From Minisyncoccota bacterium (GTDB lineage Bacteria; Patescibacteriota; Minisyncoccia; UBA6257; 1-14-0-10-40-38), in assembly GCA_020052135.1 (NCBI GenBank), contig JAGVPS010000075.1, positions 1 to 14,241 on the forward strand: DNA of 14,241 nt, written 5' to 3'. Position 1 is the first letter of the stretch. Each line of letters opens with the position of its first letter. The position numbers and the translations under genes were made by a program. Shown piece by piece: positions 1 to 4,944 of the stretch. The notes under the pieces are model-generated. The model was not told where the DNA came from. It saw only the letters and a list, made by a program, of their open reading frames with translations, and did not search any database.

Positions 1-328
1 AGGAACGGCCACTATAACACCCGATGAGAATGGGAAAGCAGTAGTTGCTATCGCGGTTACGGGCGGAACTACAAGCATCGGAGAACCGGCGCATATTCAT
101 GGAGGTACATGCCCCGCTCCGGGAGCGGTCGTCTATCCCCTGAATCCCGTGGTTGATGGAGCTTCGGAAACCACGCTTGATGTCGATTGGGATACGCTTG
201 CTACTCAAGCCGGGAGCGAACCGCTTGCCATCAATCTGCATAAATCCCAAACAGAGCTGAGTTCTTATATCGCGTGCGGAAACATCCAAGTTTCGAGCGA
301 CACGGAAGAAGATACGCGGACCGAGTAA
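1..328 (+). CDS. C-terminal part of a CHRD-like secreted protein (5' truncated)
   Basis: The frame is open from base 2 to the TAA at 326-328, about 108 codons, with the 5' end outside the window. The translation contains a block of the pattern HIHxGxCPxPGxVxYPL, then LDVDWDTL, LAINLHKS and YIACGNI. This resembles CHRD-type or Cu/Zn-SOD-like beta-sandwich domains (His-x-His near the start, an [IV]N[LV]H strand, a glycine near the end). Such domains are usually exported and are common as unannotated extracellular proteins in Patescibacteria. The two cysteines in the block (in GTCP and ACGN) could form a disulfide. The acidic, polar tail (SSDTEEDTRTE) is probably disordered. A strong terminator follows 9 bases after the stop. 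The domain assignment rests on motif recognition; signal peptide and full length cannot be seen. Confidence 0.6.
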   Translation, partial: GTATITPDENGKAVVAIAVTGGTTSIGEPAHIHGGTCPAPGAVVYPLNPVVDGASETTLDVDWDTLATQAGSEPLAINLHKSQTELSSYIACGNIQVSSDTEEDTRTE

Positions 329-336
329 TATTTGCT

Positions 337-378
337 TGAAACTAAAATCCCCGCGATACAGCGGGGATTTTAGTTTCA
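337..378. terminator. Bidirectional Rho-independent terminator
   Basis: Inverted repeat whose central 16-bp arms (339-354 and 361-376) are perfectly complementary around the loop GATACA, extended to 18 bp by the flanking T-A and G-C pairs. The outer part of each arm is A-rich on the left and T-rich on the right, so the stem ends in a U-run on either strand. It ends the CHRD-like gene. Confidence 0.9.
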
Positions 379-411
379 GTCAACTTTCCCGTGCTTTAAA
401 CCGATATATAC

Positions 412-438
412 GGTAACCCTTTCTACGCGTATCTCGTT
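412..438 (+). promoter_or_regulatory. Possible ECF-type promoter before the sigma factor gene
   Basis: GGTAACC (412-418) is followed after 16 bases by CGTT (435-438). This resembles the GGAAC / CGTC architecture used by many ECF sigma factors, and the site lies just upstream of a sigma factor gene. It would fit autoregulation. The match is short and could be chance. Confidence 0.3.
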
Positions 439-460
439 ATATAAAGGAGAACCCATATGC

Positions 461-1000
461 ATGGAAAAAGATGACTGCGAATTAATTGAACAAGCTCAGC
501 ATGACCAGAGCCAATTCGGACTCATCTATCTTAAATATTTTAAAAAACTCTACACCTTCATCTGGTATCGCGTAGGCAAAAGCGCGTCCGTAGCCCAAGA
601 TTTAGCTCAGGAAACATTCCTTCGCGCGTTTAAGCATCTCGGCCGTTTTCAGCAAAGATCGGTTTCGTATCTCGCCTATCTCTTTAAAATTGCGAGAAAT
701 CTAGTCATAAGTCACTATCGGAAAAGGACGCCACTCTCGCTCGAGGAAATTCCAGAGCCAGAGACAATTTCGATTTCGATCCAAGAAAAACTTGACGCGG
801 AACTTGCACTTAAAGATATGGAAACGCTTAATCCCCTTTATCGCGAGGTTCTGCGCATGAAATATATAGACCATCTGCCGATTAAAACGATTTCTGCGCA
901 TTTCGGCAAATCGGAAAATGCCGTGAAGCTTATGCTCTATCGAGCGAAAAAAGCGATGCGGCAGAAAGAAAAACACAGGGGTGGAGTGTCGTTTGTCTGA
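461..1000 (+). CDS. ECF-type RNA polymerase sigma factor (sigma-70 family)
   Basis: A 179-residue sigma factor of the two-domain type, which directs core RNA polymerase to a dedicated promoter set. Region 2 spans about residues 20-88: the QDLAQETFLRAF helix (46-57) and the KIARNLVISHYRKR segment (76-89) are the region 2.2 and 2.3/2.4 signatures for core and -10 binding. A variable acidic linker (about 92-115) is followed by region 4 (about 120-168), whose helix-turn-helix reads IKTISAHFGKSENAVKLMLYRA (141-162, partly conserved). ATG 461 is chosen over ATG 456, whose frame closes at once; AAAGGAGA (443-450) is well spaced for it. No anti-sigma gene is recognisable next to it. The GGTAACC-16-CGTT motif upstream could allow autoregulation. 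The signal sensed is unknown. Confidence 0.92.
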   Translation: MEKDDCELIEQAQHDQSQFGLIYLKYFKKLYTFIWYRVGKSASVAQDLAQETFLRAFKHLGRFQQRSVSYLAYLFKIARNLVISHYRKRTPLSLEEIPEPETISISIQEKLDAELALKDMETLNPLYREVLRMKYIDHLPIKTISAHFGKSENAVKLMLYRAKKAMRQKEKHRGGVSFV

Positions 1001-1051
1001 TGTTCGAAACCTTTTTCTGATTTCTGCGTTATGTGTAGTGAAGGAGCATGA

Positions 1052-1294
1052 GTGCGAGTCGAACTCATCTCCCCATTACCATTAACGAACGGCGTTCTCG
1101 GCATACAATGGGAATGTTATTTATTACTACCCGTTTGCCTCTACGAATGTGCCAGCAGTGGCTCGTACGCGCCTGTTATGATGATATCTAGCGATTCGGA
1201 TCCGTTTAAGACAATTCATACAACTGAATATGTAACGATCCATCTGCTCCGCAAATGCGGAGCGGCCAACACAAAGACCGTATTTGGTCTTTGA
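1052..1294 (+). CDS. Small hypothetical protein (80 aa), uncertain
   Basis: Proposed from a GTG start at 1052, with AAGGAG at 1041-1046 and a 5-nt spacer. An ATG at 1048 sits only one base after the same site and opens a different, 47-aa frame, so the GTG is preferred. The product has hydrophobic stretches near the N-terminus and five cysteines, and resembles no family I recognise. Its TGA at 1292-1294 directly abuts a Rho-independent terminator, as in other small genes of this window. It converges on the minus-strand gene at 1370-1666. It could be co-transcribed with the sigma factor gene that ends 51 bases upstream. The alternative is that the region is a structured transcript: two small hairpins lie inside the ORF's 3' end. 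Confidence 0.4.
   Translation: MRVELISPLPLTNGVLGIQWECYLLLPVCLYECASSGSYAPVMMISSDSDPFKTIHTTEYVTIHLLRKCGAANTKTVFGL
1246..1293 (+). other. Two consecutive small hairpins upstream of a terminator
   Basis: GCTCCGC / GCGGAGC (1246-1263, 7-bp stem, loop AAAT) and CAAAGACC / GGTCTTTG (1272-1293, 8-bp stem, loop GTATTT) lie one after the other, immediately before the terminator hairpin. Three stems in 80 bases suggest a structured 3' end. Confidence 0.5.
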
Positions 1295-1341
1295 TCCCGG
1301 GAATCGGCGCCCTTGCCACAATACCCGGGAGTTTTTATTTT
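1295..1341 (+). terminator. Rho-independent terminator (+ strand)
   Basis: TCCCGGG (1295-1301) pairs with CCCGGGA (1324-1330) around a 22-nt loop, followed by GTTTTTATTTT. It abuts the stop codon of the small plus-strand ORF. Confidence 0.75.
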
Positions 1342-1345
1342 GCTT

Positions 1346-1383
1346 AAAATGCGAAGGGGGCCTCCTTATTCAGAAGAGCCCCC
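1346..1383 (-). terminator. Probable terminator of the minus-strand small gene
   Basis: On the minus strand GGGGGC (1383-1378) pairs with GCCCCC (1361-1356), followed by TTCGCATTTT. The hairpin overlaps the stop codon at 1370-1372. The U-tract is imperfect. Confidence 0.5.
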
Positions 1384-1666
1384 ATTGGATGAGCGGACGT
1401 TGATCCGCAGGTGTTTCGGTGCGGAGTGGAAGCTGGATGATAGGCGCGGTCACTTCCTCTTCACAGACGGTGACCACTTCGATGAAGGCACTTCCAGCAA
1501 GCCCGAGTTCCTCTCGGTGCCGCTTACAAGCCTTGAGTCTGGCTTGCTGAGCGCTGAAGGCTCGAATTGCCGTTTCGCCTCCATAGACATGGAATTCGCC
1601 TCGAAATCTGACCGTCACCCGCCACCACTTCGGTTCCGCGTGAACATGTTGTCTAGCTGCTCCCAA
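1370..1666 (-). CDS. Small conserved-looking hypothetical protein (98 aa)
   Basis: Minus-strand ORF starting at a TTG (1666-1664), which is preceded by GGAGGTGGT (1680-1672) at good spacing. The product reads like a compact alpha/beta protein: a strand-like KWWRVTVRFRGEFHVYGG, an Ala-rich helix (ETAIRAFSAQQARLKACKRHREEL), then a strand FIEVVTVCEEEV and a proline-rich tail. This layout (beta strand, then a helix rich in A/R, then beta) is common in tiny accessory proteins, but I recognise no family. A strong promoter (TTGACT-18-TATAAT) lies 45 bases upstream and a hairpin overlaps the stop. Base composition is clearly more GC-rich than the neighbouring dehydratase gene, which is transcribed divergently. 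The opposite-strand ORF over the same bases lacks both signals. Confidence 0.6.
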   Translation of the reverse strand: MGAARQHVHAEPKWWRVTVRFRGEFHVYGGETAIRAFSAQQARLKACKRHREELGLAGSAFIEVVTVCEEEVTAPIIQLPLRTETPADQRPLIQWGLF

Positions 1667-1717
1667 TGGTGACCACCTCCATTACTGAGAGATAGGGACG
1701 CGAGCTTTCTAATTGAA

Positions 1718-1747
1718 ATTATACACCAGAACACACAATAAAGTCAA
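1718..1747 (-). promoter_or_regulatory. Sigma-70-type promoter for the minus-strand small gene
   Basis: On the minus strand, TTGACT (1747-1742), an 18-nt spacer and a consensus TATAAT (1723-1718). The predicted transcript start near 1711 gives a leader of about 45 nt containing the Shine-Dalgarno site. Confidence 0.75.
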
Positions 1748-1774
1748 GTGTCAATTTCGGTCCGTATTTCCTTC

Positions 1775-1803
1775 TTAAAATACAAGTATTTTTGTGATAT
1801 ACT
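1775..1803 (+). promoter_or_regulatory. Extended -10 promoter giving a leaderless transcript
   Basis: TTAAAA (1775-1780), 17-nt spacer, TGATATACT (1795-1803; TGn extension plus TATACT). A start 7 bases after the -10 box falls exactly on the A of ATG 1810, so the mRNA should be leaderless. Confidence 0.7.
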
Positions 1804-1809
1804 GCACCT

Positions 1810-2139
1810 ATGGCTATTCATCTCATAGGCAAAAAATGCGTTTCGTGCGAGGGTGACATTCCCCCATTCACGCCCGCGCAAATAGCCGAATATCGCGCCT
1901 CTCTAAAAACGAATTGGGAGGTTGTGGACGGTAAAAAACTGCACCAAGAATTCAAGTTTAAAGACTTCACGGACGCTATGATTTTTGTAAACAAAGTTGC
2001 CGACCTAGCCGAAAACGAAGGACATCATCCCGATCTCCACATTTTTTATAACCGCGTTATTGTTGAGCTTACCACGCACGCAATTAAGGGCTTAAGCGAG
2101 AACGACTTTATCGTTGCGGCGAAAATAGAGGTACTCTAG
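1810..2139 (+). CDS. Pterin-4a-carbinolamine dehydratase
   Basis: A 109-residue protein of the PCD/DCoH family, which dehydrates 4a-hydroxytetrahydrobiopterin during pterin recycling. The catalytic signature is clear: FKFKDFTDAMIFVNKVADLAENEGHHPD (48-75, with His72, His73), then a strand with Tyr80 and TTHAIKGLSENDF (88-100, with His90 and Asp99). The length is typical. The N-terminus carries a Cys-x-x-Cys (10-13) that many bacterial members share. There is no phenylalanine hydroxylase or folate gene nearby, so the substrate here is unclear; some members serve as partner proteins or act on other pterins, for example molybdopterin-related ones. There is no Shine-Dalgarno site; the -10 box sits 6 bases before the ATG. 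Family assignment is confident, cellular role is not. Confidence 0.9.
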   Translation: MAIHLIGKKCVSCEGDIPPFTPAQIAEYRASLKTNWEVVDGKKLHQEFKFKDFTDAMIFVNKVADLAENEGHHPDLHIFYNRVIVELTTHAIKGLSENDFIVAAKIEVL

Positions 2140-2147
2140 CATACCCC

Positions 2148-2176
2148 TTGCTTTTTTCCATACTATGGTGTATACT
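2148..2176 (+). promoter_or_regulatory. Sigma-70-type promoter for the RRM gene
   Basis: TTGCTT (2148-2153), 17-nt spacer, TATACT (2171-2176). The predicted start near 2183 leaves an untranslated leader of about 144 nt before the RRM ATG, the longest in the window. Confidence 0.75.
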
Positions 2177-2182
2177 GCCACC

Positions 2183-2326
2183 TAAGTAGGTTCGCAGTTG
2201 GTTGTCTTGCCCAAAAAGGGCAATTACAAAAAGGATAAGTTTAAAGGAGGAGTCGTGTTTTACCACCTCGGTCTTTAAGCGAATACCACGCGTGGTCGCC
2301 CTACTAAACCAAGTTCATCACAACAA
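2183..2326 (+). promoter_or_regulatory. Structured 5' leader of the RRM gene
   Basis: It contains a small hairpin (TTGCCC-AAAAA-GGGCAA, 2207-2223), a near-perfect Shine-Dalgarno AAAGGAGG (2243-2250) that serves a 7-codon ORF rather than the RRM start, a nearby CCTC (2266-2269) that could pair with GAGG, and a 12-nt palindrome ACCACGCGTGGT (2285-2296). The RRM ATG itself has no Shine-Dalgarno site. Control by RNA structure, temperature or binding of the RRM protein itself is an inference. Confidence 0.5.
2255..2278 (+). CDS. Possible leader peptide (7 codons)
   Basis: GTG 2255 follows AAAGGAGG by 4 nt and is read VFYHLGL, then TAA. It is in the same frame as the RRM gene, 24 codons upstream of its ATG, so the TAA separates a strong ribosome site from the RRM ORF. 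It may be a leader peptide or a remnant of an older N-terminal extension. Confidence 0.3.
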   Translation: MFYHLGL

Positions 2327-2638
2327 ATGGCTAAAAAGCTCTACGTTGGTGGACTGCCCTGGTCAACAACTCAGGACGCCTTGAAACAAACTTTCACGGC
2401 AGCCGGAGAAGTCTCCTCTGCAACGATTATCACCGATAAAATGACGGGCCGCTCGCGCGGTTTCGGTTTTATTGAAATGGTAAATGATGCGGACGCTGAC
2501 AAGGCAATCGAAATGTTTAACGGTAAAGATTTCGAGGGCAGAACGCTTACCGTTAATGAAGCTCGTCCGATGGAAGCGAAAGCTCCTCGGCGCGGCGGAT
2601 TTGACGGAGGCCGAGATTTCGGCGGATCGAGATATTAA
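2327..2638 (+). CDS. RRM-type RNA-binding protein
   Basis: A 103-residue single-RRM protein that binds single-stranded RNA, like the glycine-rich RNA-binding proteins of cyanobacteria and other bacteria. RNP2 is LYVGGL (5-10) and RNP1 is RGFGFIEM (44-51); the RNA-stacking aromatics Tyr6, Phe46 and Phe48 are present. The fold runs to about residue 79. The tail is rich in Gly and Arg (PRRGGFDGGRDFGG), a typical flexible RNA-binding extension. ATG 2327 is fixed by the family start (MAKKLYVG). No Shine-Dalgarno site precedes it; the only one in the leader lies 77 nt upstream. Proteins of this type are often cold- or stress-induced RNA chaperones; that role is inference here. A perfect 12-bp terminator hairpin follows. 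Confidence 0.93.
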   Translation: MAKKLYVGGLPWSTTQDALKQTFTAAGEVSSATIITDKMTGRSRGFGFIEMVNDADADKAIEMFNGKDFEGRTLTVNEARPMEAKAPRRGGFDGGRDFGGSRY

Positions 2639-2658
2639 TCCCTCTCGCATCTTAATGC

Positions 2659-2690
2659 AAAAACCGCTCCTTACGGAGCGGTTTTTGTTA
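2659..2690 (+). terminator. Rho-independent terminator after the RRM gene
   Basis: AAAAACCGCTCC (2659-2670) pairs perfectly with GGAGCGGTTTTT (2675-2686) around a TTAC loop. The A/T ends make it usable on both strands. Confidence 0.92.
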
Positions 2691-2764
2691 TACACAGAGG
2701 CGAAGTGTGTTCATTTGTTCTATACTAAAGAACCTTATAGTAGGTTGTTCCTCTGGCGTCCCAC

Positions 2765-2810
2765 TTGACAAATCATTATTATTTATGCTACCATAAGGTC
2801 GTCGTATAAT
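2765..2810 (+). promoter_or_regulatory. Promoter region of the FKBP gene (two possible -10 boxes)
   Basis: A consensus TTGACA (2765-2770) is followed at 18 nt by TACCAT with a TGn extension (2786-2794). A perfect TATAAT lies at 2805-2810, without a clear -35. Either would give a leader of about 10-27 nt without a Shine-Dalgarno site. Confidence 0.65.
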
Positions 2811-2827
2811 TTATTATTAAGCACTAT

Positions 2828-3292
2828 ATGAATTCAAAAACTGCAGTCATCGGCTTGGGAGTCGTTGTACTCGTCGCTCTTATCTTGGTTGGTCGAAACT
2901 TGGGAAACAATTCTTCAGTAAATAAACAAGCAGCTATTTCAGCGGCATTTCAAAATATGCAAACAAATCCATCCGGGCTTCAGTGGAAGGATGTAACCGT
3001 GGGTACTGGCGCAGAGGTAAAAACCGGTTCTACTGTTTCCGTGCACTACACCGGAACTTTAACGAACGGAACTAAGTTTGATAGTTCGTACGATCGCGGT
3101 GAGCCGTTTATCTTTACGATCGGCGCAGGCCAAGTTATTCCTGGTTGGGAAGAGGGTCTCCTCGGTATGAAAATGGGCGGGAAACGCGAGCTTATGATTC
3201 CTCCGACGCTTGCCTATGGCAGTCGCGACCTTGGAGTGATCCCGTCAAACTCAACTTTGCAATTCGTTGTCGAAGTAGTTGACGTGAAATAG
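2828..3292 (+). CDS. Membrane-anchored FKBP-type peptidyl-prolyl isomerase
   Basis: A 154-residue protein with an N-terminal membrane anchor (about 6-22, VIGLGVVVLVALILVG), a linker of about 25 residues, and one FKBP domain (about 50-154) facing outside the cytoplasm. It should catalyse cis-trans isomerisation of Xaa-Pro bonds in exported proteins. The FKBP12 active-site set is intact by position: Tyr74, Phe84, Asp85, Phe94, Val103, Ile104, Trp107, Tyr130 and Phe146, within VSVHYTG, FDSS, VIPGWEEGL and AYGS blocks. The anchor has no lipobox cysteine. ATG 2828 is the only sensible start; it lacks a Shine-Dalgarno site. A perfect 14-bp terminator follows, so the gene is probably monocistronic. 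Confidence 0.95.
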   Translation: MNSKTAVIGLGVVVLVALILVGRNLGNNSSVNKQAAISAAFQNMQTNPSGLQWKDVTVGTGAEVKTGSTVSVHYTGTLTNGTKFDSSYDRGEPFIFTIGAGQVIPGWEEGLLGMKMGGKRELMIPPTLAYGSRDLGVIPSNSTLQFVVEVVDVK

Positions 3293-3299
3293 CATCACC

Positions 3300-3336
3300 A
3301 AAAACACCCCCGCGCTGCGGGGGTGTTTTTGTTTTT
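3300..3336. terminator. Rho-independent terminator after the FKBP gene
   Basis: AAAAACACCCCCGC (3300-3313) pairs perfectly with GCGGGGGTGTTTTT (3317-3330) around a GCT loop, followed by GTTTTT. The A-rich left arm would also serve the opposite strand. Confidence 0.93.
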
Positions 3337-3345
3337 CTATGAGAA

Positions 3346-3354
3346 TGGTACTAT
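3346..3354 (+). promoter_or_regulatory. Extended -10 promoter, leaderless type
   Basis: TGGTACTAT (TGn plus TACTAT) ends 12 bases before ATG 3367, placing the transcript start about 6 nt before the codon. No -35 consensus is seen; the region upstream is the T-tract of the preceding terminator. Confidence 0.5.
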
Positions 3355-3366
3355 TCCCCTATTCTT

Positions 3367-3711
3367 ATGATTACTATTGATGATTTTAAAAAAATTGAGT
3401 TGAAGGTTGCAAAAATTTTAACGGCAGAGCGAGTTGAGGGATCCGAAAAACTCTTAAAGCTCCGGGTGGCTCTTGGGTCCGAAGAACGCCAAATAATCGC
3501 AGGTATTGGAAAAGCATATGCTCCAGAAACGCTGGTAGGCAAAAATATTGTGATTGTCACAAATCTGGAACCGCGCATGTTCACCCTTCGACAAGACTCA
3601 GGGCAAGTGGGACTTGAAAGCCAAGGCATGCTGCTTGCGGCAGAGGGCGAGTCGGGGCCGGTGATTCTCGTGCCCGAAAAAGAAATTTCTCCCGGCGCTT
3701 CGATACGATAA
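3367..3711 (+). CDS. tRNA-binding protein (MetRS beta / Trbp111-like OB fold)
   Basis: A 114-residue stand-alone EMAPII/Trbp111-type tRNA-binding domain, equivalent to the C-terminal appendix of many methionyl-tRNA synthetases. Such domains dimerise and bind the outer corner of tRNA. Recognised blocks are FKKIELKVAKI (7-17), EKLLKLRVALG (27-37), RQIIAGIGKAY (41-51), GKNIVIVTNLEPRM (58-71) and ESQGMLLAAE (84-93). Between the last two, homologues join directly (about NLxPRxLxG[IV]ESQGM), whereas this protein has roughly nine extra residues, TLRQDSGQV, encoded by a palindromic element (3584-3603). The gene has no Shine-Dalgarno site and an extended -10 box close to the ATG. The rest of MetRS is not in this window. 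Confidence 0.88.
   Translation: MITIDDFKKIELKVAKILTAERVEGSEKLLKLRVALGSEERQIIAGIGKAYAPETLVGKNIVIVTNLEPRMFTLRQDSGQVGLESQGMLLAAEGESGPVILVPEKEISPGASIR
3584..3603 (+). repeat. Palindromic mini-element, family A, inside the tRNA-binding gene
   Basis: CCCT (3584-3587) / AGGG (3600-3603) flank the core TTCGACAAGACTCA. The same core, without the extra A, occurs at 5540-5552 and, as a close variant, at 12646-12658. It is translated LRQDS and lies exactly where homologues have no residues. Confidence 0.7.
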
Positions 3712-3767
3712 AGCTTTTTTGCTACTTACGCACGGAAATCTTTGCAGTTGCGGATACCCTTTTTTAA

Positions 3768-3809
3768 CTCTGCATTATTTCTATGCACGTGCATAGAAAT
3801 AATGCAGAG
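3768..3809. repeat. Perfect 42-nt palindrome
   Basis: The 21 bases 3768-3788 are the exact reverse complement of 3789-3809, with no spacer (centre GCAC|GTGC). It lies between the tRNA-binding gene and the MutY-like gene. There is no U-tract directly after it, so it is not an ordinary terminator. Confidence 0.9.
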
Positions 3810-3813
3810 CGCC

Positions 3814-3839
3814 GATGCGATTCGGACTGCATCTTTTTT
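3814..3839 (+). terminator. Probable terminator between the tRNA-binding and MutY-like genes
   Basis: GATGC (3814-3818) pairs with GCATC (3829-3833) around a 10-nt loop, followed directly by six T. The stem is short, so strength is uncertain. Confidence 0.5.
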
Positions 3840-3843
3840 CTAT

Positions 3844-3872
3844 TCGACCACGAAGACAATTCTGTTTATAGT
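3844..3872 (+). promoter_or_regulatory. Promoter of the MutY-like gene, leaderless type
   Basis: TCGACC (3844-3849), 17-nt spacer, TATAGT (3867-3872). The predicted start at about 3879 lies 2 nt before ATG 3881. Confidence 0.5.
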
Positions 3873-3880
3873 AGAGATAT

Positions 3881-4723
3881 ATGAGATTTTCTCAAGCGCG
3901 CCTCAGGGCATTTCGCAAAAAAATACACACGTATTACCGCAGTCATCCCCGAACTTTTCCGTGGCGCCCTCCTTCGCTGAAGCTACGGAAGGATAAAACT
4001 GTAGATTCCTACCATATTCTTATTTCAGAGATCATGCTCCAACAGACACAAGTTGACCGCGTCATCCCCTACTATCTCAATTTTTTAGCGTCATTTCCAA
4101 GCTTTTCCGCGCTCGCACGGGCGCCGCTACAAAAAGTTTTAACCGCGTGGTCCGGCTTAGGATACAACCGACGAGCATTGTTTCTTAAGCGCATCGCCGA
4201 GGAAGTTGTTAAAAAATATAAAGGAAAATTGCCACATACATACGATGAGCTTATCAACCTGCCCGGTATAGGTCCGGCAACCGCGGCGGCTGTTTGCGCG
4301 TTTGCTTGGAATTTGCCCTCACTCTATTTAGATACAAATGTGCGGACGGTATTTCTCCACGAATTTTTCCAAAAGCGTAAAAAAACTTCCGATAAACAAA
4401 TTTTGCCTTTACTCCAGATAACTCTTGACCATAAAAATTCAAGAGAATGGTACTACGCGCTCCTTGATTATGGCGCGATGATTAAAAAAACTGAAGGAAA
4501 TCCTAATGCGCGGAGCACGCAGTATACTCGGCAAACAGCGTTTAAAGGATCGCTCCGGGAACTGCGCGGGAATATTCTAAAACTTCTCATTTCTCGGAAA
4601 AAAATGAGCCGTTCAGAGATTTTTCGTACCTATGCCGCAGACACACGCGTTCCCGCACTGCTTCAAACCCTTGAAAGGGAGGGCTTTTTAAAAGATACAT
4701 TCGGGCAGGTGTCTTTGCGGTAG
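3881..4723 (+). CDS. MutY-like A/G-specific adenine glycosylase without Fe-S cluster
   Basis: A 280-residue HhH-GPD DNA glycosylase that should remove adenine opposite 8-oxoguanine. Landmarks: FPWR (26-29), SEIMLQQTQV (49-58) with the catalytic Glu50, WSGLGYNRRA (90-99), the helix-hairpin-helix LPGIGPATAAAVCAFA (127-142), and LDTNVRTV (150-157) with Asp151. After DYGAMIKK (196-203), where MutY normally has the four-cysteine Fe-S loop, the sequence is TEGNPNARSTQYTRQTAF with no cysteine. The MutY C-terminal NUDIX-like domain is also absent; instead residues about 227-280 look like a winged helix. Cysteine-free forms of this type are known in Patescibacteria. About nine extra residues between Arg29 and Tyr44 come from a palindromic element. 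ATG 3881 has no Shine-Dalgarno site. Whether mismatch specificity is kept is not visible. Confidence 0.85.
   Translation: MRFSQARLRAFRKKIHTYYRSHPRTFPWRPPSLKLRKDKTVDSYHILISEIMLQQTQVDRVIPYYLNFLASFPSFSALARAPLQKVLTAWSGLGYNRRALFLKRIAEEVVKKYKGKLPHTYDELINLPGIGPATAAAVCAFAWNLPSLYLDTNVRTVFLHEFFQKRKKTSDKQILPLLQITLDHKNSREWYYALLDYGAMIKKTEGNPNARSTQYTRQTAFKGSLRELRGNILKLLISRKKMSRSEIFRTYAADTRVPALLQTLEREGFLKDTFGQVSLR
3967..3992 (+). repeat. Palindromic mini-element, family B, inside the MutY-like gene
   Basis: A 26-nt element: CCCTCC (3967-3972) pairs with GGAAGG (3987-3992) with one mismatch, enclosing TTC-GCT-GA-AGC-TAC. It shares 16 of 18 core bases with the 26-nt element at 12383-12408 in uvrB but is read in another frame (PSLKLRK here). 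Confidence 0.8.
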
Positions 4724-4726
4724 CTT

Positions 4727-4755
4727 TTGACTCTGCGGCGCGAACTATCTATGCT
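4727..4755 (+). promoter_or_regulatory. Sigma-70-type promoter of the small-ORF unit
   Basis: TTGACT (4727-4732), 17-nt spacer, TATGCT (4750-4755), directly after the MutY-like stop codon. Predicted start near 4762. Confidence 0.65.
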
Positions 4756-4797
4756 GTAAGGAGCACGTCAGAACATCCACTCATTGGCGGAGGAAAC

Positions 4798-4944
4798 GTG
4801 GAGTATCTGCATACGAGAAGCGACTCACAGATTCCCCATGAAACACGACTCGACAAGGTTTTTGGTTTGATCCTCGTGTGCTGGACAATCTTCAAGATGG
4901 CTGTCGGTTTGGACCGAGAGGAGGGCGACGACTGTGAAGACTAG
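4798..4944 (+). CDS. Small single-span membrane protein (48 aa), first of a pair
   Basis: GTG 4798 follows CGGAGG (4788-4793) by 4 nt and 36 nt after the predicted transcript start. The product has a polar head (EYLHTRSDSQIPHETRLDK), one hydrophobic segment (VFGLILVCWTIFKMAVGL) and an acidic tail (DREEGDDCED). No family is recognised. From PHET onward it aligns without gaps to the product of 4996-5142: PHET, a shared Ile, Val, Trp, Ile and Gly, and conservative changes elsewhere, roughly 9 identities in 26. The stop lies 8 bases inside the next ORF, so translation is probably coupled. Too short for common gene finders, but promoter, ribosome site and terminator of the unit all agree. Confidence 0.6.
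   Translation: MEYLHTRSDSQIPHETRLDKVFGLILVCWTIFKMAVGLDREEGDDCED

Noticed and set aside
1313..1672. 119-aa plus-strand ORF
   Set aside because: It begins inside a terminator, has no ribosome site, and lies opposite the minus-strand gene that has promoter, Shine-Dalgarno site and terminator.
2202..2384. 60-aa plus-strand ORF through the RRM leader
   Set aside because: It starts at an unsupported TTG inside a hairpin, spans the Shine-Dalgarno site, and ends inside the RRM gene in another frame.
3742..3996. 84-aa ORF across the 42-nt palindrome
   Set aside because: Composition is that of translated intergenic DNA, and it overlaps the start of the MutY-like gene in another frame.
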